Source: Apostichopus californicus (Eukaryota > Echinodermata > Holothuroidea > Aspidochirotida > Stichopodidae). Taken from it: DNA of 30,916 nt. Each line of letters starts with the position of its first letter. Positions within the stretch are counted from its first letter, which is position 1. The stretch spans positions 1,284 through 32,199 of the forward strand of contig JAIPMN010058865.1 in the NCBI GenBank assembly GCA_020650975.1. Direction: 5' to 3'. The notes under the pieces were generated by a model that did no database searches, was not told the origin of the DNA, and saw nothing but the letters and a program-made list of their open reading frames with translations. A program made the translations under genes and the position numbers. Shown one piece after another: positions 7,399-16,436 of the stretch.

Positions 7399-9830
7399 TG
7401 GTTCCTTGCATAGGGGTATATGACAATACACATAATATTATCAAGCAAGATTGGGCTCACATAGTAATTATGGTCCTACATGTACCCATAAAGTAACCAA
7501 CACTATAGCCAACACTTTTGTGATCACAAACTGTGATCGGATTTTTGATCGGAAGGCACTTTCAGATCTGAATATGGCGTCGAAAATGTAAGAAAGATAA
7601 GGTCACCTACAAGCGGGTCAAAAGATATGATAACATTGGTGACCTCAAATCACATGACCGTTAAGTTTGAAAATGTTCCACCACCCCATTCACAACTTGT
7701 CACACCTTGGCATTGGGAGTTAATTGCATTATATGTCTAAAAATTCACTTTGAACTTGTATACATACATAACTTCACACACAAAGGTCACCCGGGGGTCA
7801 ACCTATTGACATTTTTGATCGGTGAGACCTAACTAGTGCATGAAAACTGTAAAAATTCAAACATTTTTCATATGCCCATTTTCTCCCCCAAAAATACTAT
7901 TTTTTTAACGTTAATTGACCTTTGGTGACCTCGGATCACATGACCATTAAGTTTGAAAATATTCCCCTTTACCATTTGCAATTCGCCCCAAAATATCAAT
8001 CGTATCACACCATGGCACTGGGAGTTATTGCACTTAATTTCGGAAAATTCACTTTTACCTCATATAACTTCACACACAAAGGTCACCTGGGGATCAACCC
8101 ATTTGACATTTTTGATCGATGAGACGTGAATATAGCATCAAAACTATAAAAGCTAAAAAAAAAATTCTTTGCCCATTTTCTCCCCCCAAAATACTACTTT
8201 TTTAACATTCATTGACATTTGGTGACCTCGGACCACATGACCGTTAAATTTGAAAATATACCCCTATACCATTTGGAAGTTGTCGCAAAATATCCACCGT
8301 GTCACACCTTGGCACTGGGAGTTATAGCATTAAATGTCTGAAAATTAACTTTCACCTTGTATAACTTCACACACAGGGGTCAACCCATTGACATTTCTGA
8401 TGAGAAGGTACCTTTAAGATCTGAAAATAGCGTCGAAACTGTCCAAATCCCCAAAACACTTAAAGGTCACCAGAGGTCAAATTGAGGTCAAGGGTTACCC
8501 AGATGCGGGTCGAAAATTGGATTGAAGCAACTCCCAACCCTAACGGACAATTCGTTCTCAAGTTATCGCAAAAATACTAGTTTTTTTTTATCATTAATTG
8601 ACCTTTGGTGACCTCGGATCACATGAATGGTAAATTTTAAAATGTTCCCCTAAACAGTTCACAACTTGTCCCAAAATATCCACCTTGTCGCACATTGGCA
8701 CTGGGAGTCATTGTACTAAATGTCTAAAAATTAACTTTCACCTCATATAACTTAACACACAAAGGTCACCTTGGGTCAACCCATTGACATTTTTGATCGG
8801 TGAGACATGAATATAGCATGAAAAGTAGAAAAATTAAAACTTTTTTCTTTGCCCATTTTCTCCCCCAAAAAACTACTTTTTTAACATTAATAGACCTTTG
8901 GTGACCTCGGATCATATGACCATTAAGTTTGAAAATATTCTCCTATACCATTTGCAACTTTCCAAAAATCTAAACTGTGTCACACCTTGGCACTTGGAGT
9001 TATTGCATTAAATGTCTGAAAATTAACTTTGACCTCGTATGACTTCACACACAAAACTCACCTGGTTGTGAACCCATTCACATTTTTCATCGGAAGGTAC
9101 CTTTGATATCCAAATCTAGCATCAAAACCAAACATTTTCTTTTTCGCCAGTTTCCTCCCGAAATAAGCACATTTTTTCTAATGTGACCTTTGACCTTTTT
9201 ACCTTGGTTTCAGATGTAGTTTGATCTCCTGATTCCAAAAAACAACACGACAAGTCTGTACAGCCATCGTAACTCCGACCGAAAAACTTTGACCACATAT
9301 GACTTCGCACATGAAGGTCACACGGGGTCAACCTATTGACATTTATGATCAGAAGGTACCTTTGACATCTGAAAATAGCATCGAAACTGTAAAAATTACC
9401 AAAACACTGAAAGGTCACCAGAGGTCAAATTGAGGTCAAGGGTTGCCCAGATGCTATCGCAAAAATACTAGTTTTTTATCATTAATTGACCTTTGGTGAC
9501 CTCGGATCACATGAATGTTAACTTTCAAAATGTTCCCCTAACCAGTTCACAACTTGTCCCAAAATATCAACCTTGTCGCACATTGGCACTGGGAGTTATT
9601 GCAGTTTTAATATTTGTTTTTTTTGGACCATAACTGACCTTTGGTGACCTTTGTGGGCACCAAAAACAAAAGGGCACACCTTCTCCATATGGCGGATCTA
9701 TAGTCCAAGTTTGGCCTCAATCCAACTTTCCCTTATTGAGATAGAGCGTACCCAAGCAAGTGTCACAGATGCACACACAGACACACGCCAACCTGACTAC
9801 ATAGGTTCCTTTTGCTAAAGCAAGGAACCA
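7399..9830 (+). mobile_element. Dispersed repeat, copy 1, with 11-bp inverted ends
   Basis: It begins TGGTTCCTTGC (7399-7409) and ends with the exact inverse GCAAGGAACCA (9820-9830). The 3' end also forms a local hairpin (GGTTCCTT, short loop, AAGGAACC at 9804-9829), shared with copy 2 (near 20911-20935). The interior is made of roughly 300-bp related monomers (see separate entry). No protein is encoded; open frames inside are monomer by-products. It looks like a non-autonomous DNA element or amplified satellite-like unit of unknown class. No target-site duplication is evident. Confidence 0.65.
7637..9660 (+). repeat. Array of ~300-bp monomers carrying TGACCT direct repeats
   Basis: Monomers begin near 7637, 7915, 8212, 8597, 8890, 9485 and 9630, with a divergent one near 9180. 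Each shows the series: TTTGGTGACCTCGGATCACA; GTTAAGTTTGAAAAT; CACACCTTGGCACTGGGAGT; ACTTCACACACAAAGGTCAC; CCATTGACATTTTTGATCGG; and a TTTGCCCATTTTCTCCC tract. Exact 4-spaced TGACCT repeats lie at 7916-7931, 8599-8614, 9487-9502 and 9635-9650. Reverse-oriented triplets lie at 8464-8490 and 9412-9438. Confidence 0.85.
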
Positions 9831-10953
9831 AAAAGTAATAACGTGATTTGAAATAATCCTTGGGCTGAACCCATGCAATAACAATGGTAATTAGGTGACT
9901 ATTCACCATCCATTAACATCCTACTGTAATATTATAACGAGCCCACGACTTCGGCATGTAATGTTTTAAAGGGACTCGCCAGAGAGAGGTACTGGGGTAT
10001 CTTGATGCGCATTTTACGCTTCTTCAGGAGGCCTCTCGAACGGGCGATAGAGGAAAACACTGACAGTTCTCACAAAAACAAGTTGACAAGATAGGATTTG
10101 ATTAGTGATTCGTTATAATTTCTTCTGTCGATTCTCTTCTTTAATAAAATAAAATGATTACTTTGCCGGCAAAATAAAAACAAAAATACAATGATCTGAC
10201 TCCGTCAATTACGCAACTCCAAGTCACGAACTTGCGGGACCATGCCGCTTTTAGAAAACACCCCACCGAAAATCCCACTGCGCATAGTCAGAAGGCAGCT
10301 GATAACCTGCCCATCCTGCATTAACTAACGATATAAAAATCAGTGCATAAAGCACTGATCTGCCCTGATTGGTTGGAAGTTTGGAAGTCCACCCTTTTTA
10401 TGGAAATTACCCCATACACTGTAAAAACACCTGGGTCATTTTGTGTCACCCATCTGCTGAGTCAGCCATGCTGTACCCAGAAATGGGTCGTATTGCGCAA
10501 CATTGTTTGAATTTGTGAAATAGCTCAAAGAAAGTTTGACTTTTTGCACACGGTCACTCTCAAAGATTTTCTCATTGAATAAGTTATGTCGTGTGACCAC
10601 TATCAGCGTTTTTGCATGCCGCCTTTCTCAGTCTACAGATGAAACACCGTCACACAAATCTTCAAATTATACGTAAATTCAGGACCACGAAGGCACTTTC
10701 ATGGGCTCTGAAAATGGACACGCTTGTTAATTCCATCCTTGATGATTGGGGTTTGCCAATGTTAATACCAATATTCAAAGGTATATATACGCCAAAGTAT
10801 GTTGACTAGTTCAGGCCACAGGCGCTCGCAACGTTTAATCAGTTACATATATGCTATTGTAGATATGATAGGCTTGGCCTAAGTACCTACATATCAGTTG
10901 TGCTACGAGCGCTGTGGTTCAGACAAGCCCATAATTACCCTGACAGTGATACT
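9831..10953. other. Unassigned stretch
   Basis: No gene was recognised. CACTGTAAAAACACC at about 10399 resembles the end of a MITE, and ACCCAGAAATGGGT near 10475 is an imperfect palindrome. No partner end was identified. Confidence 0.4.
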
Positions 10954-11125
10954 GTTAGGCCTAACGTTTGGTCTTTGATGAAGCATAGGCCTAACCTCAC
11001 TGCGTAAGATTAACTTATAAAGTTATAGGCTAAGACTATAATGTTAGGCCTAACATTTGGTCTTTGATGGAGCATAGGCCTAACCTCACTATGTAAGATT
11101 TATAACTCATTGGCTAAGACTATCC
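10954..11125. repeat. 89-bp tandem duplication
   Basis: 10954-11042 is repeated from 11043 to about 11125. Shared blocks are GTTAGGCCTAAC, TTTGGTCTTTGATG, GCATAGGCCTAACCTCACT and GGCTAAGACTAT. The second copy is a few bases shorter and carries several substitutions. Each unit contains TAGGCCTA palindromes. Confidence 0.85.
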
Positions 11126-12055
11126 ATTTTTATTCTTTAAAAATAGCATATAATGTGATAGCCTTGCATTAGAAAATGCTCTAAATAACGTTATAACTTA
11201 TAGCCTACCAAAAATAAAGGGTACGGACTTCATAACTAAAAATGAGGTTGCATGGTCTTCAATGGCTGTGTCAGTGATATGGTGATACTTACATTTCAAG
11301 TCAAAATAGGTATGTGGCTTTAGGCTAAGTTAGGATTATAGCAAATAGACCCTACCAGTAAGTTTCAAACTAAGTTAGGTTAATCATGTACCTGATATCC
11401 CATTTAATTATCCCCTCAAAGTGTATGGTTGTCAATCAAATGCATCTAACCTGCTGGGGTCCCACTTGTTTACCCTCAGTCCACCACAATATTCAATCTG
11501 TATATAAACATTTTGTACTGGGGACACTCATGACTTTCAATAGCAAGTTCATGGCTTCTTATGAATTTTGTAATGTTTAGCTAAAAAACCTGCTTATTAT
11601 CATTTCACAACAGACAACATTGCATTAATACTGGGTACAGTGCTGGTAACAGAGTTGACCCAAGTTTATGTTGTAATTTAATAAGGGGGAATATATTGTG
11701 ATTATCAAAGAATATGTGTGACTAATTATGTTGGACATCTTTCTGTGTGTATGCTGATTAATACATTACTACATACACTGATTTGTGATTAAATCTACAA
11801 ATATCTATTTATAAACCCTATTAGTATAAACTGACATAATCTAAAAATTTCTAATCCATTAATGAATATCAACAAACATAATGGCCTAGTGTACTTGTCT
11901 CATTATACCATGTTACTAAGTGGTAAGCCGGACTTCCTGCATGGTAGCTACCCATGCAGTGAAGAGTCTGTAATGTATGTACTTTGTGATGAAATTGTAT
12001 AGTCAATCAGCCACTGATTAAGATTATGTTAAGCATTCTGTTATCAATGTGGAAA
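11126..12055. other. Unassigned AT-rich stretch
   Basis: No coding pattern or repeat was recognised. Open frames are short and without motifs. Confidence 0.5.
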
Positions 12056-12283
12056 TCAGTATTTGTACGGCGGCTTACGTCGAAATGCAAGTTCAAATGG
12101 GCTATAGTTACCCAACTGAGGAGAGGAAAATGTGTTATATGCATAGGCTGATGTTGGGACAAACCGCACCCAATCCGTACCAAACTGATTTAAGTTAACT
12201 TTTAGGAAAGTTGAAAGTCTGTCAAAGGGGCGATAAGAATCAGGAATGCGAGCATGATATTGTCTCCATTTGTCCGGAGACAT
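12056..12283 (-). pseudogene. Gypsy integrase with catalytic core deleted
   Basis: The frame starts with a post-finger segment (ARIPDSYRPFDRLS) and passes directly, near 12211, into TFLKVNLNQFGTDWVRFVPT and then YAYNTFSSPQLGNYSPFELA. That is the sequence normally found after the third catalytic acid. The roughly 150 residues between, which hold the first two catalytic aspartates and the glutamate, are absent. The join keeps the reading frame open. The deletion removes all catalytic function. Sequence after YKY at 12056 no longer matches. Confidence 0.75.
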
Positions 12284-12447
12284 GCCTGAATATAATTACT
12301 GATGCGTTGAAACATATTGCGCAGATAGAAATGCTGTCTAATGGTCAAATATGTACGCATTACACCCTGATGATTACTCAACAAGTCATCATGATATCGA
12401 GATATTTGTTCCACCATAGTCTCAGGTACGACTAACTGAAGAGTCAT
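12284..12447 (-). pseudogene. Gypsy integrase zinc-binding (HHCC) domain
   Basis: The frame reads LVVPETMVEQISRYHDD, then NHQGVMRTYLTIRQHFYLRN, then NYIQAC. The two histidines (YHDD, NHQG) and the first cysteine of the H2C2 finger are visible. The second Cys cannot be placed because the frame changes right after QAC. The family role is binding the element's LTR ends during integration. It is broken here. Confidence 0.75.
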
Positions 12448-12624
12448 CTAAGCATCATTAGTCTCATGCAAAAATATCCTGAATAACAAACTTACATAAC
12501 AAATAATCCTCTGCTTGAGAACGAACAGTTCTTGCATGCTTAACATTACCAAAAATCATAAATTTGTTTGTAGTAAGGACAAGTTTATTGTTAAATTTGC
12601 AACTCTTTTACATCAAATGGCAGA

Positions 12625-12894
12625 TCATATTTTTTTTATCACCTTTCCTTCAATTGCCTTCATGACTTTATTAAATTCCTTTTGTTTTGGAATGTGCCCT
12701 GTAACCAAATGATCAATGTTTGTTATGACTGGCTTTGGCTGAGCAAATAATTCTGGAGGTGGTTCTCTGAATACCTCTTGCACCCTATGTCCACTCTGAT
12801 CCACTAATCTTGGCTGTGAAGGTTGAGAAACACTTGTAAAATTTGGCACAACTAGTATATCAGGGCTATATGTATGTCGATTTGCACTAGGCAT
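12625..12894 (-). pseudogene. Gypsy pol linker fragment
   Basis: An open frame of about 89 residues lies between the RNase H end and the integrase zinc-binding domain. It is Pro/Gln-rich, ends in basic residues, and has no diagnostic motif. It is assigned only from its position and strand between two recognisable Gypsy segments, and may be part of the tether or unrelated sequence. Confidence 0.4.
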
Positions 12895-12899
12895 AGGGG

Positions 12900-13380
12900 G
12901 CCTTTGAATATATGCATCTCTCTTGTCATTAGAAATTACTGGTGTAGTCCTCTTTTGTGACTCAGATTGTGGTCTCTGCGTAGCATGATCATTAGAATGT
13001 GTCGCCTTAGGACCGGATGTCCTTTTACTGTATTTGTTGATTCTTTGGCTGAGGAATCCTGCGTGGACTCCTTGGTGACTTTATTTGGAAATATATCTGC
13101 AACTTTGACTCCCATTGACCTCGCCTTTGACCTTGTAATGATTGGAATAAATGTCTCCTTAGGTGGAGTTGAAAAATCCTCATAAGAATTGACCTGTGGA
13201 GCAACCTGATCTATTTCAGAGTGGAATTCCTGTGGTGCTGTAGACAAATAATCTGGCAAAACCAATTCTGAGCCCTTTTATAACCAACCTGGAATGTATA
13301 TTCTGACAATTTGAACAGAAGCTTACGTAGTCGTGAAGTTGCTGGTTCTTGTTTTGTGGTTGGCATTGGAAGTACAGTAA
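12900..13380 (-). pseudogene. Gypsy pol fragment: RNase H C-terminus and linker
   Basis: Minus-strand reading gives RLRKLLFKLSEYTFQVGY at about 13333-13280. A one-base shift follows, then GSELVLPDYLST. Together they match the 'R..RWLL.LSEY.F.V.Y..GSE...PD.LSR' end of Gypsy RNase H. A Pro/Ser/Lys-rich stretch with ITRSKARSMGVK follows, a typical start of the tether between RNase H and integrase. The rest, down to about 12940, is unstructured sequence that does not show conserved residues. The segment is degraded by at least one frameshift. Confidence 0.75.
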
Positions 13381-13474
13381 TCGATGTTCAGTAGGTTTTT
13401 GTTTTTTTGGACAGTGTAGTTTATCATGTTCCTTCCATCATTAAAGGTGTATAGACTTATCTTTGAAAGTGTTC
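13381..13474. other. Short AT-rich junction
   Basis: Lies between the Gypsy remnant and the Harbinger left end. On the minus strand it contains CTACACTGTCCAAAAAAAC, similar to the CTACACTGCAAAAAC end near 21822, suggesting a shared MITE-type terminus. Confidence 0.35.
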
Positions 13475-13493
13475 CAGGGCCCTATTCCATAAA

Positions 13494-13680
13494 ACTTAAG
13501 AACATTCTTATCTTGGACTTAAGAAGAATAATCATTCTTAAGTCTGTAATTGTTCTTAACTTTAAGAACATTGTTATCTTCTATTTCATAAAGCAACTTA
13601 AGAAGAATTCATTCTTATCTTTGTCCTGAAATCGTTCTTAACTTTAAGAATGATCAGCATCATTCTTAAGTATGTAAGTG
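13494..13680 (+). repeat. Left subterminal array of CTTAAG / AAGAAC words
   Basis: CTTAAG occurs at about 13495, 13517, 13540, 13590 and 13664, surrounded by repeated AAGAAC/GTTCTT in both orientations. The right end (16290-16415) carries related TTCGTAAG/CTTACGAA words. Subterminal repeats are often the binding sites of the transposase or its Myb-like partner; this is inferred. Confidence 0.6.
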
Positions 13681-13684
13681 TCAC

Positions 13685-13955
13685 ATGTCAATTAGGCGGG
13701 AAATTTCAATCAAAACACATCATTGCTTATTTAGGTGTTTAATGTGGATGCCAATGATGGCTATGTATATGGCTTTTGGGCTGCTAGAAATAGAAAACCA
13801 ACGAGCTCTACGAAGGGAAAGGGTATTTAGGGACAGAACCAACCCACTACATCAATGGACAGATGCATCCGAAGTACAGATTCAGTAGACTTGAGTCCAT
13901 CAACATTATTGATATGCTTCAAGCTGATATTTCTTTAAGCATATGCCCTACTTAA
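13685..13955 (+). pseudogene. Harbinger transposase N-terminal fragment
   Basis: The plus-strand frame includes RRERVFRDRTNPLHQWTD (about residues 43-60). A one-base shift near 13860 leads into MHPKYRFSRLESINIIDMLQ, ending at a stop near 13955. The pattern 'R.RVFRDR.NPLD...D.E...RYRFSR.SI..L...L' is the N-terminal region of PIF/Harbinger nucleases. The catalytic DDE part is not found downstream, so only about 90 residues survive. Its position just inside the left TIR and its strand fit the element. Confidence 0.75.
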
Positions 13956-14387
13956 TATAGGACTGGCTATAATAGGGGTGGGGTGGTGATGGGATGGCAA
14001 TCACAGCTACTATAATGGGGGTAACTATAGAAAAGTAAATTTCTGACTGGGGTGGGAGCCTGGGAGGGAGGGGCAAGGGTAGAACTACTTGACGCAAGGT
14101 TGGGGGAGGGGGCAGTACCTCCCCTTTGAAAATTTTGGTTTATATATGGGGGATTATATGAAAAATGCTGCTATTCATTTGCCCTCATTTGCACAGATTT
14201 TTTGCCCGTATCTTAGGTCTTCAGAATTTTTTGGGGGCACAAACCCCCACCTCGTACGCCTATGGTCGGTACGTTTGTGGTTTTGTTGATAAATTTGTGC
14301 CCATTACCCTCCCTTCACAAACTTACTGTTGTTTATGCAACTAATTATAACTTTATAAGTTATTCGCTTGAACTACAAAAAAAAATA
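13956..14387. other. G-rich non-coding stretch inside the Harbinger remnant
   Basis: No coding match. It contains a G-quadruplex motif and the MITE-like end CGTACGCCTATG (to 14264) next to a GGGGG/CCCCC hairpin (14232-14248). Confidence 0.45.
14049..14079 (+). other. G-quadruplex-forming motif
   Basis: Six runs of three or four G (14049-14052, 14054-14056, 14062-14064, 14066-14068, 14070-14073, 14077-14079) are separated by 1-5 bases, satisfying the usual G3+ loop 1-7 rule. Confidence 0.75.
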
Positions 14388-14970
14388 CAGGGGCGGATCC
14401 AGATTTTTTTGGCAGCAGGAGGTTTAGGGTTATTTGTGATGCTTTCCTGGGGGAGGGATCAAAGAGTAGGGGTGTTCCCGGAACGGTTTGCATTGACTTT
14501 GTATATGTAGAACTCATTTTAAGCTAGCGAACATGGTCGACACACCCAATAAAAAAAATAGTACACAAAACGCAGAATTGAAGCTGGCAAACAGTGTAAT
14601 TCTATCTTCAAAATGATCATACTGTACCAAGTTTTGTACGGTGGAGTATAAGAATCGCAAGATACAATTTGTTAAATTTGAGAAGTGAAACGTGGTAAAA
14701 ATTGATGATTTTCGGTCAATTAACTGAAACTTGCAAATACTGAGGTTATTCACAGTAATATACGAACAGTCCTAGTTGTAAAATTTAGAAATTGCGCACG
14801 ATTTTTCAATTAAAAAAAAAATACGTTGGGGACCCCTCTAAAAAATATAGAAATTTTGTTTGCTGTGCTTCACCCTCTATATAGATAGATTTCCCTACAT
14901 AAAGATATATAAACGATTATATATCCACTTTTTCCCCCATCGGGGCTTCCCCCTCCCCCGCCCGCCTCTG
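14388..14970. mobile_element. hAT-like MITE
   Basis: The ends CAGGGGCGGA (14388-14397) and, inverted, CAGAGGCGGG (14961-14970) match at 8 of 10 and follow the CAGNGG pattern of hAT termini. The length is 583 bp and no protein is encoded. An 8-bp target-site duplication is not visible (flanks AAAAAATA and TCAGATTT differ), so the ends could belong to different elements. Confidence 0.45.
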
Positions 14971-15059
14971 TCAGATTTGTTGACATTTTTATTTGGCAAG
15001 AACATTACAAATTTATATAGGAAACTGGAATAGAAATTTTAAAGTGAATAAAATTGTTC

Positions 15060-15864
15060 AATTATATAATGAATAATGAATATGAACTGACTTTTACAAT
15101 AGCATTCACGACAAAAGATAAAGGGGAATTCCTCACGTCCCATATAAGACTCAAATAAACATAGAATGTGGCAATGTGGAATGCTTGAGTTATTACAGTT
15201 ATTATACTTCTGAAGAGACTCAGATCGCACGGCTGAAGTACATGCGATGAATGGGCTGGCAGGCAATATAGGATGATTTGTTTTCAGCTCAGAAGTTTGC
15301 AGTCTCGAGGGTGATGTAAGAGCTATGCCCTTCAACTAGCAGGATGATAGGGAAGGTGATGTCCTCTCTCTTAACGCTCCGTCAAAACAAATTGGCGATC
15401 CATTTGTAAAAAAAAATCCGTATTAATCCAGCCGTTCGAGGATTGTCCTACGCACCATTCCTCTGGAGCACCCTACAGGGGGTCGTAACAGAAGCGGCTG
15501 TTCGGGAAGATTAACATAGGCTCCAAGAAAAACCCTGTAGCGTTCATACAGGCCGGGACGGTGATTTGCCTTTTCTCCGTGTTGCTCAACTGGTAGATGT
15601 TCTTTGTCTCTCTTGGGGCCAACACTTTCTCCATGCTTCCTGCCAGTTGTAACCCACTTTTGTCACAGTTGAAAATGCGACTACCATCATTAAGAATGTC
15701 CTTCCAGTTTTCCACCGCCTCAAAACTGATATACACCTTATAGTCTCCGAACCAATTTTCTAGTCGCTCGATTGTTAACATAGCTCTTTCTTTTCCCAGA
15801 GTCTACCCAACTCTCTCCACTACAATCCGGTTTCTCTTCAGAAAGTCCCTAATCCATTGTGCTC
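15060..15864 (-). pseudogene. DDE_1 (pogo/Tigger-like) transposase remnant
   Basis: On the minus strand, coding sequence starts after an acceptor (TTTTTTTCAG before 15864) with QWIRDFLKRNRIVVERVG. It runs through TLGKERAMLTIERLENWF, RIFNCDKSGLQLAGS (first catalytic Asp), KVLAPRETKNIYQLSNTEK, ITVPACMNATG and MLIFPNSRFCYDPL. It continues with FYKWIANLF, ILLVEGHSSYIT and, after a shift, DLSLFRSI. This is the DDE_1 order of the pogo/Tigger/Jerky-type transposases. The second catalytic position reads E in VEGHSS where D is usual. Stops (after G at 15811 region, after YDPL, in LF*R, in NF*A) and frameshifts show it is dead. It lies inside the Harbinger remnant, inserted on the opposite strand. Confidence 0.85.
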
Positions 15865-15967
15865 CTGAAAAAAATATGGAAAGATTGTAAGTTCCATACA
15901 TTTTTGTTCCTCATATATCTATGATATTGTTTAAACTGGGGTGGCGCCACAATTTCCCCGACCCAGA

Positions 15968-16030
15968 GGCTAAGGTCTCCGACAGGGGGGGGCTAAGATC
16001 TCCGACAGGGGAGCTAAGATCTACGACCAA
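15968..16030 (+). repeat. Three short tandem repeats (~22 bp)
   Basis: GGCTAAGRTCTCCGACAGGG occurs at 15968, again at 15991, and a third, weaker copy begins near 16012 (AGCTAAGATCTACGACC). Confidence 0.75.
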
Positions 16031-16240
16031 AAAATCTGGGTGCACAAAATATCATATATATATAAACAGTAATAGAATTATACTAACCTAACTTACGGAT
16101 GCTAACTACTTATAGGCCTAGTCTAGCCAAATTGTTCAAACTTTTTGTTCAAACAGTCTGCCTCAGAACGTTGTACTTGCAAGTAGTGTGAATTGGTTTA
16201 AGAATGCTTGAAGAAAAGTTTCAGACAAAGTTGGCGCTGC

Positions 16241-16253
16241 AGGTCAAAGGTCA
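16241..16253 (+). promoter_or_regulatory. Perfect DR1 nuclear-receptor-type site
   Basis: AGGTCAAAGGTCA is two AGGTCA half-sites separated by one A, the consensus for HNF4/RXR-type binding. It sits in the right subterminal part of the Harbinger remnant. No nearby gene is apparent; function is unproven. Confidence 0.4.
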
Positions 16254-16436
16254 CATTCAGCCTCTTTCAAAGTTATAAAAGATACGAACTTTTCATAAAT
16301 TCTTAAATAATCGTTCGTAACTTAAGAAGATTAATCGTTTGTAAGATACGAACTATTTCTTGTTTAAACTTCTATAGTGACTTACGAAGAATTATTTAAG
16401 AACATTCGTAAGTAATCTTTATTAAATAGGGCCCAG

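Larger units (their letters stand above)
12056..13380 (-). mobile_element. Ty3/Gypsy-type retrotransposon remnant
   Basis: On the minus strand, fragments occur in the order expected for the end of a Gypsy pol: C-terminal RNase H, tether, integrase zinc-binding domain, and the end of the integrase core. Reading frames shift several times, and the middle of the integrase core is missing. No reverse transcriptase, gag or LTR was identified in the window. Confidence 0.8.
13475..16436 (+). mobile_element. PIF/Harbinger DNA transposon remnant with TIRs and CAG target-site duplication
   Basis: The left end GGCCCTATTCCATAAA (13478-13493) and the inverted right end (16418-16433, reads GGCCCTATTTAATAAA on the minus strand) match at 14 of 16. 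CAG flanks both sides (13475-13477 and 16434-16436). Closing the gap gives GTTCCAGGTCTTC, which fits the centre of the target consensus I recall for vertebrate Harbingers (AAAACACCWGGTCTTTT). A Harbinger-type transposase N-terminus lies inside on the plus strand. The interior is further invaded by a MITE and a DDE_1 transposase. The 3-bp duplication and target preference are known traits of this superfamily. Confidence 0.8.

Noticed and set aside
7922..8122. Open frames inside the half-site repeats (also 9122-9418 and 20032-20238) as genes
   Set aside because: They follow the repeat monomers, and frames differ between monomers; no conserved protein.
7399..9830. CRISPR or phage-like array
   Set aside because: Monomers are long, divergent and without unique spacers; the context is a eukaryotic genome.
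13426..13629. Hydrophobic 67-residue frame as a membrane protein
   Set aside because: It lies across the Harbinger left end; the Leu/Ile/Phe content comes from the CTTAAG/TTCTTA repeats.
14388..14970. Confident hAT assignment
   Set aside because: Only 8 of 10 terminal bases match and no 8-bp target-site duplication was found; kept as a tentative MITE.
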